Shown: one piece after another, positions 1 through 5,405 of the stretch
Position numbering within the stretch: the stretch's first letter is position 1
How the letters are laid out: every line of letters begins with the position of its first letter
NCBI GenBank assembly: GCA_934589665.1
Contig: CAKTOJ010000078.1
Coordinates: 1 to 8,162, forward strand
DNA length: 8,162 bases
Source of the DNA: an uncultured Oscillospiraceae bacterium
Lineage (GTDB): Bacteria > Bacillota > Clostridia > Oscillospirales > Oscillospiraceae
Direction: 5' to 3'
Program-made: the position numbers and the translations under genes
Notes under the pieces: model-generated
What the model saw: only the letters and a program-made list of their open reading frames with translations
Databases searched by the model: none
What the model was told of the DNA's origin: nothing

Positions 1-336
1 ATCCTCAAGACCACCGGCGCGGACGCGGTGATGATCGGGCGCGGCTGCTTTGGCAATCCGTGGCTCTTCCAGCAGGCAAAGGCCGCTCTCGCGGGCGAGC
101 CGGTTCCGCCGCTCCCGCCGCTCGCCGAGCGGTGCGACACACTGGTGCATCAGATCGAGCGCAGCGCGGAATTCCGAAGTGAAAAGGTCGCCCTGCTTGA
201 GGCGCGGCGGCACTACTGCTGGTATCTCAAGGGCGTGAAATACGCCAATTACTATAAGGAGCAGATCAACCGTATGGAGGCGCTGGAGGACCTGTACCGC
301 GTCACGGCAGGCATCAAGCGCGATCTGCACGACTGA
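1..336 (+). CDS. dus: tRNA-dihydrouridine synthase, C-terminal part (5' end outside window)
   Basis: The reading frame is open from the first base and ends at TGA 334-336, giving the last 111 residues. These flavoenzymes reduce uridine to dihydrouridine in tRNA using FMN and NAD(P)H. The fragment begins in the last strands of the TIM barrel. It shows the family signature TGADAVMMIGRGCFGNPWLF (residues 5-24 of the fragment), in which the GRG segment belongs to the FMN phosphate-binding region. After this comes the helical C-terminal domain, with the typical R-H-Y-x-W-Y-L-K-G motif. The in-frame ATG at 28 lies inside the barrel motif and is not the true start. The sigma factor gene follows 11 bases after the stop with no terminator, so the two are probably co-transcribed. 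DusB is the likeliest subfamily, but the catalytic Cys region is outside the window. Confidence 0.92.
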   Translation: MLKTTGADAVMIGRGCFGNPWLFQQAKAALAGEPVPPLPPLAERCDTLVHQIERSAEFRSEKVALLEARRHYCWYLKGVKYANYYKEQINRMEALEDLYRVTAGIKRDLHD

Positions 337-347
337 GGGATGCGGAC

Positions 348-968
348 ATGAACGAAAGCGAACTAATCCAGGCCGCGCGCCGCGGCGACGAGGATGCCTT
401 TGAGCAGCTCGTCCGGCTGCATGAGAAAAAAGTATATAACCTCTGCCTGCGCATGTGCGGCAGCGCCGAGGACGCCGCCGAGGCTGCGCAGGATACGTTC
501 CTCGCCCTCTGGCGTGGACTTGAGGGCTTTCGACAGGACGCGGCGCTGTCGACATGGCTCTACCGGCTGGCCAGCAACGCATGCATCGATCTGCTCCGGC
601 GCGGCAAGCGCGCGCCGGAGGGCGTGTCACTCGACGACGAGGACACGCATCTGGAGGTCAGCGACCGTGCGCCCACGCCTGAACAGCATGTTGAGCGGCA
701 GGAAACGCACCGTCTTGTACGCGAGGCGCTCGCCTCGCTGCCGCCGGAATACCGGCAGGTGCTGGTGCTGCGCGAGCTCCATCAGCTTAGCTATGCCGAG
801 ATCTCCGAGATCACAGCACTTGAGCTGGGAACAGTAAAAAGCCGCATCAGCCGAGGGCGGCTCCTGCTGCGAAATTATTTGGCGGCAGATGGGAACTTTT
901 TTGAAAAGCCATCGTCAAAGGTTACAGAATGTAATCGATCTGTTGGAGGGGAGAGGAACGCAACATGA
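348..968 (+). CDS. ECF-family RNA polymerase sigma factor (sigma-70 group 4)
   Basis: This 206-residue protein has the two-domain ECF layout. The sigma-2 domain covers about residues 10-82, with the region 2.2/2.3-like stretch AAQDTFLALWRGLEGF followed by STWLYRLASNACIDLLRR, which should bind core polymerase and the -10 element. A charged linker runs from about 85 to 122. The sigma-4 domain (about 124-178: LPPEYRQVLVLRELHQLSY, then the helix-turn-helix AEISEITALELGTVKSRISRGR) should read the -35 element. The tail after about residue 180 looks unconserved, is AT-richer than the rest, and contains a promoter-like element. The start is ATG 348 with GAGGG at 335-339 overlapping the dus stop. The stop overlaps the anti-sigma start (ATGA at 965-968), so the pair is probably translationally coupled. 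The ECF subgroup and inducing signal cannot be read from the sequence. Confidence 0.93.
   Translation: MNESELIQAARRGDEDAFEQLVRLHEKKVYNLCLRMCGSAEDAAEAAQDTFLALWRGLEGFRQDAALSTWLYRLASNACIDLLRRGKRAPEGVSLDDEDTHLEVSDRAPTPEQHVERQETHRLVREALASLPPEYRQVLVLRELHQLSYAEISEITALELGTVKSRISRGRLLLRNYLAADGNFFEKPSSKVTECNRSVGGERNAT
892..919 (+). promoter_or_regulatory. candidate ECF-type promoter inside the sigma gene tail
   Basis: GGAACTT at 892-898 is followed after 16 bases by TCAAA at 915-919. Equivalently, GGAAC at 892-896 and CGTC at 913-916 are 16 bases apart. Both readings fit the general ECF pattern of an AAC-containing -35 and a CGTC or TCnAA -10. A start near 925 would give a leader of about 40 bases for the anti-sigma gene. 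The stretch is AT-rich and lies beyond the conserved sigma-4 domain. A sigma-A reading (TTGAAA at 901-906) has no good -10. This is an inference from motif and spacing only. Confidence 0.4.
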
Positions 969-1816
969 AGGATTGTGACAGATTTGCGCCGATGCTCTCG
1001 GCCTTTGTTGACGGAGAGCTGACGGATGAAGAGCGCGCAGAGACCGCCGCCCACGTGGAAGGGTGTGCGGCGTGTCAAAAGCTTCTTGACGAGCTGCTGG
1101 AAGTACATGCGGCGTTTGATGCGTTTGAAGAAGAGGATGTTCCCGACGGCTTCACGGCGGACGTGATGGCCGCCGTGCGCGCGGAAAAAGCCGCGGTGAA
1201 GCGGCGGAGCGCGTGGAAGCGCTATCTGCCGATGGCGGCCTGCGCAGCGCTCGTGCTCTTCGCCGCCGCGATAACGGTTCCGCGCTTTGACACGAAGCAG
1301 GCGGCGAACGATACGGCGGCTTCCCCCGCACCGGAGAGCCAGATGCTTGTTTCCACGGCGGATGCTCCCGCCGTCGAACCGGATTCAGCACCGGATGAAG
1401 AAGCCTTTCCCGACGAATACTGCGAAGCCGTGCAGGGCAGCTCATTCTACAACTCGCTCGACGGCGCACAGAGCAACAAGAGCAGTATGGCAAAATCCGC
1501 CGGCACGGACACGCTTTACGGTTGTGAAACCGTTGCTATCGGCAAGGATGGCGAAAGCGGTGAGCTGTTTACTGCGTGGTATGGCCCGGTAACGCTTGAG
1601 CTGTACGGCGCGGGCGCGACAGACTATGTACTGGAAAGCGGCGGCGTGAAGGCCGACAGCGCAGGCTTCTACTATGTCCCCATCGACACGCTGCGCGAAC
1701 TGCCGGAGGGACTCAGCATGACGGACACGCAGGCAGAAACACTCTCGTTCGCCCCCGCGGAGGCGGAGTGGGTGATCGTCTATCCCGATGATTATGCCGA
1801 GGTGCCGCAGACGTGA
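965..1816 (+). CDS. transmembrane anti-sigma factor with N-terminal zinc-finger (zf-HC2/ZAS) domain
   Basis: This is a 283-residue, single-pass membrane protein predicted to hold the upstream ECF sigma factor inactive. The N-terminal cytoplasmic anti-sigma domain has the zinc-binding pattern H30-x3-C34-x2-C37 with C4 as probable fourth ligand. A basic stretch (KRRSAWKR, about 79-86) precedes one membrane segment at about 87-106, giving N-in/C-out topology. Outside the membrane are a disordered Ala/Pro/Asp/Glu linker (about 111-150) and a C-terminal domain of about 130 residues that I do not recognise. This domain has two cysteines, C153 and C187, that could pair. The start ATG 965 has GGAGGGGAGAGG at 945-956. 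The gene overlaps the sigma stop by 4 bases and its own stop overlaps the lspA GTG start by 4 bases. Regulated proteolysis is plausible for such proteins but not shown here. Confidence 0.88.
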   Translation: MKDCDRFAPMLSAFVDGELTDEERAETAAHVEGCAACQKLLDELLEVHAAFDAFEEEDVPDGFTADVMAAVRAEKAAVKRRSAWKRYLPMAACAALVLFAAAITVPRFDTKQAANDTAASPAPESQMLVSTADAPAVEPDSAPDEEAFPDEYCEAVQGSSFYNSLDGAQSNKSSMAKSAGTDTLYGCETVAIGKDGESGELFTAWYGPVTLELYGAGATDYVLESGGVKADSAGFYYVPIDTLRELPEGLSMTDTQAETLSFAPAEAEWVIVYPDDYAEVPQT

Positions 1817-2325
1817 AAAATAATAAGCTTTGGTTCTGCCCTCTCGTTATGGCGTTCATTGTCGCGCTGGATCAATGGGTAAAGGCGTATATTACGGCCC
1901 ATTTCGCTGTGGGTGAAGGTCGGGCCCTTTTCCCCGGCCTTCTCAATCTGCACTATGTCCGCAATTTCGGCGCCGCATGGTCGAGCTTTTCCGGCGCGCG
2001 CTGGCTGCTGATCACGGTGACGAGCATCGCCATGCTTACGCTGTGCTGGCTGCTCGCAAAGATTGTGCGGCATCCGCTCGGCGTAGGTGCGCTCACCGCC
2101 ATTGTCGGCGGCGGCATCGGCAACCTCATCGACCGCGTGCGCTTTGGCTATGTGGTCGATATGCTCGATCTCGCGTTTATGGACTTTCCCGTTTTTAACG
2201 TCGCGGACTGCTTTGTGGTCTGCGGCACGATCGCGGCGGTGGTCTATTACCTTTGGATCTATCCGAAAACCGACGAGAAAAAGTGGAAGGGCGGATATGG
2301 AACCGATTCTGCTGAAAGCAACTGA
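1813..2325 (+). CDS. lspA: lipoprotein signal peptidase (signal peptidase II)
   Basis: This 170-residue polytopic membrane aspartyl protease cleaves signal peptides from diacylglyceryl-modified prolipoproteins. Four membrane segments are visible, at about 6-26, 63-84, 90-110 and 127-149. Family motifs are intact: DQWVK with D20, RNFGAAWS (N51), GNLIDR with N104 and the first catalytic aspartate D107, and FNVADC with N129, A131 and the second catalytic aspartate D132. These align with the Bacillus subtilis residues known to be essential. The start is GTG 1813, because no in-frame ATG lies upstream and the N-terminus fits the family. The Shine-Dalgarno is weak (GAGG 1799-1802) and GTGA overlaps the anti-sigma stop, so translation probably depends on coupling. 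The length is normal for the family. It is followed by rluD, the usual partner in Bacillota. Confidence 0.96.
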   Translation: MKNNKLWFCPLVMAFIVALDQWVKAYITAHFAVGEGRALFPGLLNLHYVRNFGAAWSSFSGARWLLITVTSIAMLTLCWLLAKIVRHPLGVGALTAIVGGGIGNLIDRVRFGYVVDMLDLAFMDFPVFNVADCFVVCGTIAAVVYYLWIYPKTDEKKWKGGYGTDSAESN

Positions 2326-3208
2326 AGAAAACCGGGATCAAAGGCTCGACGCATTTCTTGCGTCGAGCCTTGACGGCTTGACCCGCTCACAGGCGGCACG
2401 CCTGATCGAAGCCGGCAATGTCCTGATGAACGGAAGGACTCTATGCAAAAGCTGCAGGCTCGCAGGCAGCGAGCAGATCGCTGTAACGCTTCCCGAGCCG
2501 GAGCCGGTCGAGGCTGTGGCGCAGGATATCCCGCTCGACGTGGTATACGAGGACGCAGATGTGATCGTTGTCAATAAGCCCAGCGGCATGGTTGTCCACC
2601 CCGCACCGGGGCATCCGGACGGCACGCTTGTCAACGCACTGCTTTATCACTGCGCCGGCTCGCTCTCCGGCATCGGCGGAGCGCTGCGCCCCGGCATCGT
2701 CCACCGCATCGACCGCGACACGAGCGGCCTGATCATCGCGGCGAAAAACGATGCGGCGCACCAGTTTCTCTCCGCGCAGCTCGCCGATCACACGCTTGCA
2801 CGGACGTATGAATGTATCGTTGTCGGTAATCTCCGCGAGGACAGCGGCACTGTCGACGCCCCTATCGCCCGCCATCCGACGGACCGCAAGCGCATGGCTG
2901 TGGTATCCGGCGGACGCGAGGCTGTCACGCACTGGGAGGTCATCGCCCGCTATCCGGGCTATACGCACGTCCGCTGCCGGCTGGAAACCGGACGCACGCA
3001 CCAGATCCGCGTCCATATGGCCTACATCGGCCACCCCATCCTGGGCGACACGGTGTACGGCGCAAAGAAAGAGGTTGCGGGCCTCACCGGACAGTGTCTG
3101 CACGCGGCCGCGCTGCGCTTCATCCACCCGCGCACACACGAAATGGTTGAGCTGATCTGCCCCCTGCCGGAGGAGTTCACCGCCATGCTGGAAAAAATCG
3201 CAAAATAA
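2297..3208 (+). CDS. rluD: RluA/RluD-family ribosomal large-subunit pseudouridine synthase
   Basis: This 303-residue enzyme isomerises specific uridines of 23S rRNA to pseudouridine. An S4 RNA-binding domain occupies about residues 14-62, followed by the catalytic domain from about 80. The catalytic motif is HRIDRDTSG at 136-144, with nucleophile D139. Other family blocks are VVNKPSGMVVHP (91-102), LETGRTHQIRVHM and GHPILGDTVYG. The open frame extends upstream into lspA, but ATG 2297 has GGAAGG at 2285-2290 and gives a standard-length RluD N-terminus, so I place the start there. It overlaps lspA by 29 bases. A perfect stem-loop lies at codons 15-25. The stop TAA at 3206-3208 runs into a strong terminator. 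The symbol reflects the family; B. subtilis calls its lspA-linked homologue ylyB, and the exact target uridines are not readable here. Confidence 0.93.
   Translation: MEPILLKATEENRDQRLDAFLASSLDGLTRSQAARLIEAGNVLMNGRTLCKSCRLAGSEQIAVTLPEPEPVEAVAQDIPLDVVYEDADVIVVNKPSGMVVHPAPGHPDGTLVNALLYHCAGSLSGIGGALRPGIVHRIDRDTSGLIIAAKNDAAHQFLSAQLADHTLARTYECIVVGNLREDSGTVDAPIARHPTDRKRMAVVSGGREAVTHWEVIARYPGYTHVRCRLETGRTHQIRVHMAYIGHPILGDTVYGAKKEVAGLTGQCLHAAALRFIHPRTHEMVELICPLPEEFTAMLEKIAK
2341..2371 (+). repeat. perfect 13-bp inverted repeat (stem-loop) within the rluD start region
   Basis: AAGGCTCGACGCA at 2341-2353 is the exact reverse complement of TGCGTCGAGCCTT at 2359-2371, with a 5-base loop TTTCT. It begins 44 bases after the rluD start codon and encodes part of the S4 domain (around RLDAFLASSL). 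It is not followed by a T-run, so it is not a classical intrinsic terminator. A stable RNA hairpin in this coding region is a direct consequence of the sequence; any regulatory role is inference. Confidence 0.85.
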
Positions 3209-3234
3209 AAAAGCAGCCTTAAGGCTGCTTTTTT
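3207..3234. terminator. bidirectional intrinsic terminator between rluD and the HAD gene
   Basis: AAAAAA at 3207-3212, the 16-base palindrome GCAGCCTTAAGGCTGC at 3213-3228 and TTTTTT at 3229-3234. It can end rluD transcription on the + strand and the convergent phosphatase gene on the - strand, since each strand has a T-run after the stem. The rluD stop codon overlaps its A-tract. Confidence 0.92.
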
Positions 3235-3239
3235 CATGC

Positions 3240-4082
3240 TCAATAGATCTTATCGAGATACTCCACCACATCGGCGACCGCGCCGTCCCTGCAATGGGAA
3301 ACGATGCGCGCCCCGGAGTCGAGCACCTCCGGGATGGCGTTCGCGGGTGCGAAGGGCACGGCAGAGGCCTCCAGCATTGGCAGATCGTTTTTATGATCCC
3401 CGATGCAGTAGATGTCCCCGCGCGCAACGCCCAACATCTCTGCCAGACGCAGGATCATGCCGCCCTTGGTCGCACCGGCGGCGGTCAGCTCAAGCAGATG
3501 GTCGCTCGAATAGATCAGCTCGTACTCCCCGCCCCACGGACGCGAGCGGATAAAGGCCTCGACCTGTGCAAGCAGCGGCGAATCCTCCTCAAAAAGGATC
3601 TTGATGATGGGAAAATCGATCTCGGAAAAGCTCTCCACCACCTGTACCGCCGCACGGGTCAGATGCTCGTGGCTTCTGATGTAATGATTCGGGTTCATCG
3701 CGTGGATGCGGCGGTCCTCATGATAGACCTCAAAGGCAAGCGTTGGAAAGCGCGCAAGCAGCTCGGCCATATGTGTCCGCGTATCCTCGCTGAGAAAGGC
3801 GGTATAAAGATAACGTCCCGCATGGAAGTCGTAGATCGCCGCACCATTGGCGATCACCCCCGGCGCGCTCATCGGCACGTCCTTCGCGTAATTAAGGAAA
3901 GCGGGCAGCGCACGGCCGGTCGAAATGGCGAACAGCCCTCCGTTTTGAACAAAGTACTCCAGCGCCTCGCGGTTGCGCGCACACATCGGCGGGATCTCCG
4001 TGCCGTTATCAAGCGCGGCCTGCGTGTAAACGAGCGTATTATCAAAGTCGCTTGCAAGCAGCACATGGTCGAATTTCTGCAT
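3240..4082 (-). CDS. Cof-type HAD-IIB family phosphatase
   Basis: This 280-residue HAD-superfamily hydrolase probably dephosphorylates small phosphorylated metabolites such as sugar phosphates or cofactor phosphates. All four motifs are present: motif I DFDNT with nucleophile D12 and acid/base D14, motif II in SxGR form (S54-T55-G-R), motif III lysine K206 in GATKGG, and motif IV GDHKND with D229 and D233. The cap insert between motifs II and III (about 85-195) is of the IIB type. The open frame continues upstream, but ATG at 4082 has an AAAGGA ribosome binding site (complement of 4090-4095) and starts close to motif I as expected. The gene stands alone, converging on rluD and divergent from the cyclodeaminase-like gene. 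The substrate cannot be inferred, because members of this family are promiscuous. Confidence 0.9.
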   Translation of the reverse strand: MQKFDHVLLASDFDNTLVYTQAALDNGTEIPPMCARNREALEYFVQNGGLFAISTGRALPAFLNYAKDVPMSAPGVIANGAAIYDFHAGRYLYTAFLSEDTRTHMAELLARFPTLAFEVYHEDRRIHAMNPNHYIRSHEHLTRAAVQVVESFSEIDFPIIKILFEEDSPLLAQVEAFIRSRPWGGEYELIYSSDHLLELTAAGATKGGMILRLAEMLGVARGDIYCIGDHKNDLPMLEASAVPFAPANAIPEVLDSGARIVSHCRDGAVADVVEYLDKIY

Positions 4083-4125
4083 GAGACGATCCTTTCTCTC
4101 TTTTCTGTTCTTTTTCTCGCTGACC

Positions 4126-4153
4126 AGTATAGCACGGTCCGCAAAAAAAGCAA
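4126..4153 (-). promoter_or_regulatory. extended -10 promoter for the HAD phosphatase gene
   Basis: On the - strand the sequence reads TGCTATACT (complement of 4126-4134), an extended -10 element. A weak -35, TTGCTT (complement of 4148-4153), lies 16 bases upstream. Transcription would start near 4119, leaving a leader of about 37 bases before the ATG at 4082. The site fits a sigma-A promoter and lies in the short AT-rich divergent gap. Confidence 0.6.
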
Positions 4154-4192
4154 CGGCTTTTCCCGCCCGCCGTGCATCAGACTTGACAGCTG

Positions 4193-4201
4193 TGATATAA
4201 T
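4193..4201 (+). promoter_or_regulatory. extended -10 promoter for the cyclodeaminase-like gene
   Basis: TGATATAAT at 4193-4201 matches the extended -10 consensus TGnTATAAT fully. At the normal 17-base distance the -35 is poor (around 4173-4178). A perfect TTGACA at 4183-4188 lies only 7 bases upstream of the TATAAT and cannot act as its -35. A start near 4208 would give a leader of about 32 bases. The ribosome binding site AGAGGA is at 4224-4229. Confidence 0.65.
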
Positions 4202-4239
4202 AGGTTATTCGTATCAGAATCTGAGAGGAAGAAACAATC

Positions 4240-5334
4240 ATGGCATTTGAGTTCCCCGCCTATCGCGCGCCCGACTTTACCGCCGCGCGCTTTGCCGACG
4301 CGCCGGACGCCCGCACCGCACTGTGCGAGCAGGACGGCATCGCGCCGGAATATTATCATTCCACCTCCATGTTCCCGGAGTATTTTAAAATAAACGGCCA
4401 GTGGGTCCTCGCGCCCGAAAGCCGCATGGACTCGAGCGTTGTGCTGCGCCCCGACGGCACGCTCGACGTGGTGGAAAACCGCAATCTGCGCGCGGGCGAC
4501 CGCGTGATGCTCGGCCGCACGGAGCGCGGCGAGGAGGGCATCTACCTCCACGAGAACGGCTTCGTTTCCAAGGACAGCGCCGAGGAGGCGTTCCGCTTCC
4601 GTCAGGGCCGCTCACGCGAGACCTCTTATGCCCGCGACTACGACGAGCTGATCGATCTGCTGCGCTATGAAAAGGAGCATGGCAAGATCGTTTGGGTGCT
4701 CGGCCCCGCGTTCGCGTTTGATGCCGACGCGCGCACCGCTATGCAGGCTATGGTGGAGCACGGCTTTGTCCACGGCCTGATGGCCGGCAACGCGCTTGCC
4801 ACCCATGACCTGGAGGGCGCGTATCTCCACACCGCGCTCGGTCAGGATATCTACACCCAGCGCCAGTGCGCGAACGGGCACTATCATCATCTGGACGTCA
4901 TCAACAAGGTCCGCCGCTACGGCTCGATCGCCCAGTTTGTAGAAAAGCACAGCATTTCCGACGGCATCATGTACGCCTGCGTGAAAAATAATGTCCCCTT
5001 TGTTCTTGCCGGCTCCATCCGTGACGACGGCCCGCTGCCCGAGGTCATCGGCGACGCCTACGCCGCCCAGAGCGCCATGCGCGGTATGCTGCGCGACGCA
5101 ACGACGGTGATCTGTCTTGCCACCATGCTCCATACCATCGCCGCGGGCAATATGTATCCCTCGTTTCGCGTTCTGCCGGACGGCACGGTGCGTCCCGCCT
5201 ACCTTTATGCGGTGGATGCGGACGAATTTGTCGTCAACAAGCTCCTCGACCGCGGCAGCCTTGCCGCCAAAACCATTGTCACGAATGTGCAGGACTTTAT
5301 CACCATCGTCTCGCGCGGCGTCGGCGCGATCTGA
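4240..5334 (+). CDS. putative ornithine cyclodeaminase, LOR/SDH-region (TIGR00300-like) family
   Basis: This 364-residue protein resembles the conserved LOR/SDH region of archaeal ornithine cyclodeaminases and the C-terminal part of cyanobacterial AgrE/ArgZ-type enzymes, which convert ornithine to proline and ammonia with NAD. I recognise the family from memory of its motifs: MAGNALATHDLE (181-192), NGHYHHLDVIN (212-222), GSI (228-230), GIMYACVKNNVPFVLAGSI (242-260) followed by RDDGPLPEVI, TMLHTIAAGNM (295-305) and NKLLDRGS (333-340). The N-terminal part (about 38-125; STSMFPEYFKINGQWV, RMDSSVV) also looks like the family's small N-terminal domain. The N-terminal guanidino-hydrolase domain of AgrE/ArgZ is absent. 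The start ATG 4240 has AGAGGA at 4224-4229. The gene is monocistronic, flanked by a divergent promoter and a terminator. Activity on ornithine is inference; the family assignment is firmer than the substrate. Confidence 0.68.
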   Translation: MAFEFPAYRAPDFTAARFADAPDARTALCEQDGIAPEYYHSTSMFPEYFKINGQWVLAPESRMDSSVVLRPDGTLDVVENRNLRAGDRVMLGRTERGEEGIYLHENGFVSKDSAEEAFRFRQGRSRETSYARDYDELIDLLRYEKEHGKIVWVLGPAFAFDADARTAMQAMVEHGFVHGLMAGNALATHDLEGAYLHTALGQDIYTQRQCANGHYHHLDVINKVRRYGSIAQFVEKHSISDGIMYACVKNNVPFVLAGSIRDDGPLPEVIGDAYAAQSAMRGMLRDATTVICLATMLHTIAAGNMYPSFRVLPDGTVRPAYLYAVDADEFVVNKLLDRGSLAAKTIVTNVQDFITIVSRGVGAI

Positions 5335-5368
5335 TCCATCGGACAGGCCTGTGTATAAAAAGCAAAAG

Positions 5369-5401
5369 AAAAAGTGACCGGCAAAGGCCGGTCACTTTTT
5401 T
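5369..5401. terminator. bidirectional intrinsic terminator between the cyclodeaminase-like gene and ricT
   Basis: The stem GTGACCGGC (5374-5382) pairs with GCCGGTCAC (5387-5395) around an AAAG loop. It is flanked by AAAAA at 5369-5373 and TTTTTT at 5396-5401, so it has a T-run on either strand. It lies 34 bases after the + strand gene's stop and 4 bases beyond the - strand ricT stop, and so serves both convergent transcripts. Confidence 0.92.
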
Positions 5402-5405
5402 ATTC

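Noticed and set aside
340..351. Three-codon ORF ATG CGG ACA TGA overlapping the sigma start
   Set aside because: It could couple translation, but such short ORFs arise easily by chance, and the sigma gene has its own GAGGG site.
2087..2296. Upstream in-frame extension of rluD to an ATG at 2087
   Set aside because: It would lie inside lspA in another frame, has low similarity to any RluD N-terminus, and ATG 2297 has a good ribosome binding site and gives the normal length.
2441..3427. Long - strand open frame of 328 codons opposite rluD
   Set aside because: It runs antisense through conserved RluD motifs and across the terminator, encodes no recognisable protein and is explained by GC-rich codon bias.
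3294..4250. + strand open frame of 318 codons opposite the HAD phosphatase
   Set aside because: The - strand frame carries all four HAD motifs; this one has none and runs through the divergent promoter region.
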